Program-made: the position numbers and the translations under genes | Shown: positions 61,771 to 64,000 of the stretch, in pieces | Numbering within the stretch: position 1 is the first letter of the stretch | Layout of the letters: each line of letters opens with the position of its first letter | Notes under the pieces: generated by a model | What the model saw: the letters and a program-made list of their open reading frames with translations, nothing else | Told to the model about the DNA's origin: nothing | Databases searched by the model: none | NCBI RefSeq assembly: GCF_946478805.1 | Contig: NZ_CAMLDC010000007.1 | Coordinates: forward strand, 62,001-126,000 | Length of the DNA: 64,000 nt | Source: an uncultured Fluviicola sp. | GTDB lineage: Bacteria; Bacteroidota; Bacteroidia; Flavobacteriales; Crocinitomicaceae | Reading direction: 5' to 3'

Positions 61771-62010
61771 TCAAGCTTTATGGATTGGTTTGAAAGTAAC
61801 GAGGGTTGTCGCAGGATATTTTACAAGTAAATGCTTCGGCCTGACGGGTCTTTTCTCAAAGCCACCACCACAATTCGGACAGGTGTTACCCAGGATTCCG
61901 CTCACACAATCCGAGCAAAAAGTGCATTCAAAGCTGCAGATGTACGCTTCGGTACTATCAACCGGAAGCGCTTTATTGCAATTCTCACAGGTAGGCCGTA
62001 ATTCAAGCAT
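61771..62010 (-). CDS. DUF1272 zinc-ribbon protein
   Basis: The 79-residue protein is rich in cysteine: MLELRPTCENCNKALP, then YICSFECTFCSDCVSG and NTCPNCGGGF, the DUF1272 signature of two or three zinc knuckles. Function is unknown. Its start lies within the OsmC gene (8-base overlap). Downstream it touches the HPP gene. Confidence 0.88.
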   Translation of the reverse strand: MLELRPTCENCNKALPVDSTEAYICSFECTFCSDCVSGILGNTCPNCGGGFEKRPVRPKHLLVKYPATTLVTFKPIHKA

Positions 62011-62473
62011 TTGCCGCAGTGCAAGTTGGTTGATGTGTAACAGGGAAATTACAGGAGTTCGCTATAAAACATTGTTTATTCGCTTCTTGATGTAAGCTGT
62101 TTGCCAATTCAATCTGGGACGCGTCCGTAATGACAACTTGCGGTCGAAGCAGAACGGAGGTAAACCGGCCACCATTCGGATCCTGGATCATTTTTCCAAT
62201 CGGGTTATCCTGGTATTCGATTACCCGAATTCCCGCATCCGCACATAAATGAAAATACCATAACATGTGACAACTTGAGAGGGACGCTAAAAAGAAGTCT
62301 TCAGGATTGTGCTTCGTTTTATCTCCACGAAATGGAACGTCTGCAGAGCAAAACAGGTTGGGTTTATTTGCGATTTCGAGGGTAAACTCTCTTCCATAAG
62401 CTGCATAATCAGATGTCCCGGTTCCTTTATTTCCCGTCCAGGAAATGGTTGCTTCGTAAGTGTGTTCTTTCAT
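62003..62473 (-). CDS. OsmC-family peroxiredoxin-like protein
   Basis: The 156-residue protein has the OsmC/Ohr fold. The start EATISWTGNKGTGTSDYAAYGREFTLEI and the active-site helix FFLASLSSCHMLWYFHLC (C68) are typical. A second cysteine pair occurs at C135 and C141. OsmC proteins reduce organic peroxides with thiols. The first gene of a four-gene overlapping operon, OsmC-DUF1272-HPP-HhH. Confidence 0.9.
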   Translation of the reverse strand: MKEHTYEATISWTGNKGTGTSDYAAYGREFTLEIANKPNLFCSADVPFRGDKTKHNPEDFFLASLSSCHMLWYFHLCADAGIRVIEYQDNPIGKMIQDPNGGRFTSVLLRPQVVITDASQIELANSLHQEANKQCFIANSCNFPVTHQPTCTAANA

Positions 62474-62536
62474 GATAAAAAGTTTAAAATGCTTGCGCTA
62501 AAGCTTCAGCATCGGCGCAGGGTTTAAAAGTTCAAA

Positions 62537-63196
62537 TTACTTGTCATTTTCCAATACAAAAGTAGAAAATTGGCGATCTACTGCTTGTCCGTCTTTGGTC
62601 ATCACTGTTTCAATTTGTGAATCGTCGTATTTCAGGCCAAAATCACTTTGTTGTATTAATACCGTTACTTCATCCGGGTTGTATAAGGTAAATCCAAAAG
62701 GTGTAAAAGGTAAGGTTTCCATAAAACTTCTATGAGCAAATGTAAGCGAGAAAAGCGCTTTTGGCTTTAATATGCGGGAAAATTCAGCGAGCATTTCCAA
62801 TGGATTTCGCCAAAAATAGAGCGTGTTCACTGTGAACGATTTATCAAACTGATTATCTGCAAAAGGAATGTGTTTCCCATCGTATAAAACGAAGGCAGCT
62901 TTTTGCGCTTCTATAAAAGGTTTGTTGAGTTGCTGTGCCTCCTTGTTCATCAAGGTCGAAATTTCCAGGCCGGAATAATGGATGTTTTTACAAATGGAAA
63001 AGAGAAAATTCAGATGACCAGCATTTCCATGTCCTAATTCCAACACAGCATCATCGGAAGTTAGGTTCAAATTCGAAATGGCATTTTTGGTCATTCCGAT
63101 ATTGGTTGCATTCATCATTTGTGCAATTTCAGTGCCTTTTTCACCTGATGGATGACTCAATTGGGAAGCGAGCTCAGCTAATTGTTCTTTTTCCAT
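62537..63196 (-). CDS. Class I SAM-dependent methyltransferase
   Basis: The 219-residue protein has motif I AVLELGHGNAGHLNFLF near residue 50 and the post-motif FDKSFTVNTLYFWRNPLEMLAEFSRILKPKALFSLTFAHRSF, which are typical of UbiE/Methyltransf_11 enzymes. The GHGNAGH variant of the GxGxG loop is unusual. The acceptor is unknown. It lies 63 bases upstream of the OsmC gene on the same strand and may share its transcript. Confidence 0.82.
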   Translation of the reverse strand: MEKEQLAELASQLSHPSGEKGTEIAQMMNATNIGMTKNAISNLNLTSDDAVLELGHGNAGHLNFLFSICKNIHYSGLEISTLMNKEAQQLNKPFIEAQKAAFVLYDGKHIPFADNQFDKSFTVNTLYFWRNPLEMLAEFSRILKPKALFSLTFAHRSFMETLPFTPFGFTLYNPDEVTVLIQQSDFGLKYDDSQIETVMTKDGQAVDRQFSTFVLENDK

Positions 63197-63242
63197 TTTG
63201 TGTTTTTACGAATTTAATCATTGAATTGCGAATTATTGAATT

Positions 63243-63295
63243 TCTCACAGATGAATGCGGAAGTTTTGTGGATTTTAATTTACGCATTTGTGAGA
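63243..63295. repeat. Palindrome with TCTCACA/TGTGAGA arms
   Basis: TCTCACA and TGTGAGA flank GAATGCG and GCATT inner arms, with a 4-base insertion in one arm. It resembles the other word-type palindromes. Confidence 0.55.
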
Positions 63296-63418
63296 AGAGA
63301 GTTGGTTTTCGGGTTCCTTGGTTTGCGGGAGGGTTTTGAGTTCGGGATTTGATTGTTTTAGCTCCAAACCTTTTGTAAATCCGGCGAAATCTCGTGTTAA
63401 ATATATAACGTTTTAATA

Positions 63419-63473
63419 CTCTATCCATGCTTTATCCATGCTCTATCTATTCTCTATCTATGCTTGATCTATT
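63419..63473. repeat. Five-copy 11-bp tandem repeat (consensus CTCTATCYATG)
   Basis: Copies are CTCTATCCATG, CTTTATCCATG, CTCTATCTATT, CTCTATCTATG and CTTGATCTATT, at 63419, 63430, 63441, 63452 and 63463. A degenerate sixth follows at 63474. The unit equals about one DNA turn. It lies about 190 bases upstream of marC. Confidence 0.8.
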
Positions 63474-63666
63474 TTTGATCCTTTCGGGGGATCTTTTGAA
63501 TTTATTTTGATTCTTTTCTTAAAGGAGTTATTTCTCTAAAGCGTGAATTTTTATTGTGTTAGTTGAACTTTTTTATGCTTTAAACCTCTTGAACCTTTAT
63601 GGTAATTAATAATTAACATACACCTAACGTTAAAACCCTGAAATATGGGGAATTTTGCGGCAAAAA

Positions 63667-64000
63667 ATGGAACTTTTTATCAGTGTTTTCGCCGCTTTAT
63701 TTTCAGTTTTGAACCCTTTGGGAACAGTTCCCGTTTTTGTTGGGCTAACGAAAGATGATACCAAACATAACCGGGACAAGACTTCGTTGTGGACTTCGAT
63801 CAACGTATGTATCATTCTTCTGATTTCCTTCTTTGCAGGCAAGTACGTATTGAATTTTTTTGGAATCAGCATCAATTCGTTACGCGTTGCCGGCGGATTG
63901 ATTATCGCCACATCCGGATTTGCATTATTGACCGGAAGTTTCACCAAACACAAGGGGATGAAGAAGGCCAGTGTTCAAGCTGATTTGGAAACAAGATCCG
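63667..64000 (+). CDS. MarC-family membrane protein, 3' end cut by the window
   Basis: The first 111 codons are present from the ATG at 63667: MELFISVFAALFSVLNPLGTVPVFVGLTK..., then FFGISINSLRVAGGLIIATSGFALLTG. The NP-x-G-x-x-P motif in the first helix and the RVAGGLII helix are typical of MarC/UPF0056 proteins. Three hydrophobic helices are visible. The family has six and its transport role is uncertain. The full frame runs beyond the window. Confidence 0.88.
   Translation, partial: MELFISVFAALFSVLNPLGTVPVFVGLTKDDTKHNRDKTSLWTSINVCIILLISFFAGKYVLNFFGISINSLRVAGGLIIATSGFALLTGSFTKHKGMKKASVQADLETRS

Larger units (their letters stand above)
63197..63666. other. 470-base gap with palindrome and 11-bp tandem repeat, no gene
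   Basis: The gap contains the CTCACAGATGAATGCG/CGCATTTGTGAG palindrome (63243-63295) and the tandem repeat (63419-63473). An opposite-strand frame of 84 codons is not protein-like. I could not identify a clear marC promoter. Confidence 0.6.

Noticed and set aside
63174..63428. An 84-codon minus-strand frame in the gap before marC
   Set aside because: It overlaps the methyltransferase start and a palindrome, and its sequence is basic and low in complexity.
63419..63473. CRISPR array
   Set aside because: Units are 11 bases with no spacers between them and no cas genes nearby.

Overview
The window looks like a piece of a chromosome from a gliding, non-parasitic member of the Bacteroidota, most likely order Flavobacteriales and possibly near Fluviicola/Crocinitomicaceae. 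This placement is inference from gene content. The signs are gldD and gldE, three proteins with type IX secretion (T9SS) C-terminal sorting domains, a TonB-dependent receptor with a DUF4249 partner, the mutY-ssb-gldE-gldD order, and the Bacteroidota promoter element TANNTTTG in front of many genes. Base composition is AT-rich and even. I saw no rRNA, tRNA, CRISPR array, insertion sequence or prophage.

Region 1 (1-12338) is a surface-glycan locus. The minus strand carries pseB, pseC, a pseudaminic-acid-associated methylase, pseF, a double-GNAT acetyltransferase and the start of one more gene, which together make a nonulosonic (pseudaminic-type) sugar nucleotide. Divergently, gmd and fcl make GDP-L-fucose, followed by a family 4 glycosyltransferase and a GNGPSL-motif protein that could be the nonulosonate transferase. 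A DUF5672 glycosyltransferase, a methyltransferase and a Wzx-type flippase close the locus.

Region 2 (12339-31946) is mostly housekeeping: alaS, an ABC1/UbiB-type kinase, two APC-family amino acid permeases, dnaK, two nitronate monooxygenase-like proteins, menA-menC for menaquinone, a DUF4442 protein, rhodanese, DedA, aroE, an AlbA_2-domain protein and small unknowns.

Region 3 (32002-49054) holds a secreted M14 carboxypeptidase, then gldD, gldE, ssb and mutY. Divergent from mutY are HU, a 30-residue basic protein, RNase G and recX. After these come secreted or lipid-anchored unknowns, a polyprenol-phosphate mannose synthase-dihydroorotase-DUF4296 set, ruvC, a flippase-like membrane protein and a processive glycosyltransferase.

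Region 4 (49235-64000) holds a TonB receptor/DUF4249 pair, a LytS/LytTR-type two-component system, a PepSY-like periplasmic protein, a DUF3127 protein with an SSB-like tail, a flavin reductase, a choice-of-anchor L T9SS protein and an M1 metallopeptidase. Then come a frameshifted DUF1801 gene, an overlapping OsmC-DUF1272-HPP-HhH operon, a methyltransferase and the 5' end of marC.

The least explained structure is non-coding. Several intergenic gaps carry long imperfect palindromes built from iterated short words, each gap using a different word. There is also a five-copy 11-bp tandem repeat upstream of marC, and a terminator interleaved with a promoter downstream of HU. The best protein-level candidates for something new are the TonB receptor with an N-terminal hydrolase-like domain, the GNGPSL protein, the OsmC operon and the SSB-tailed DUF3127 protein.
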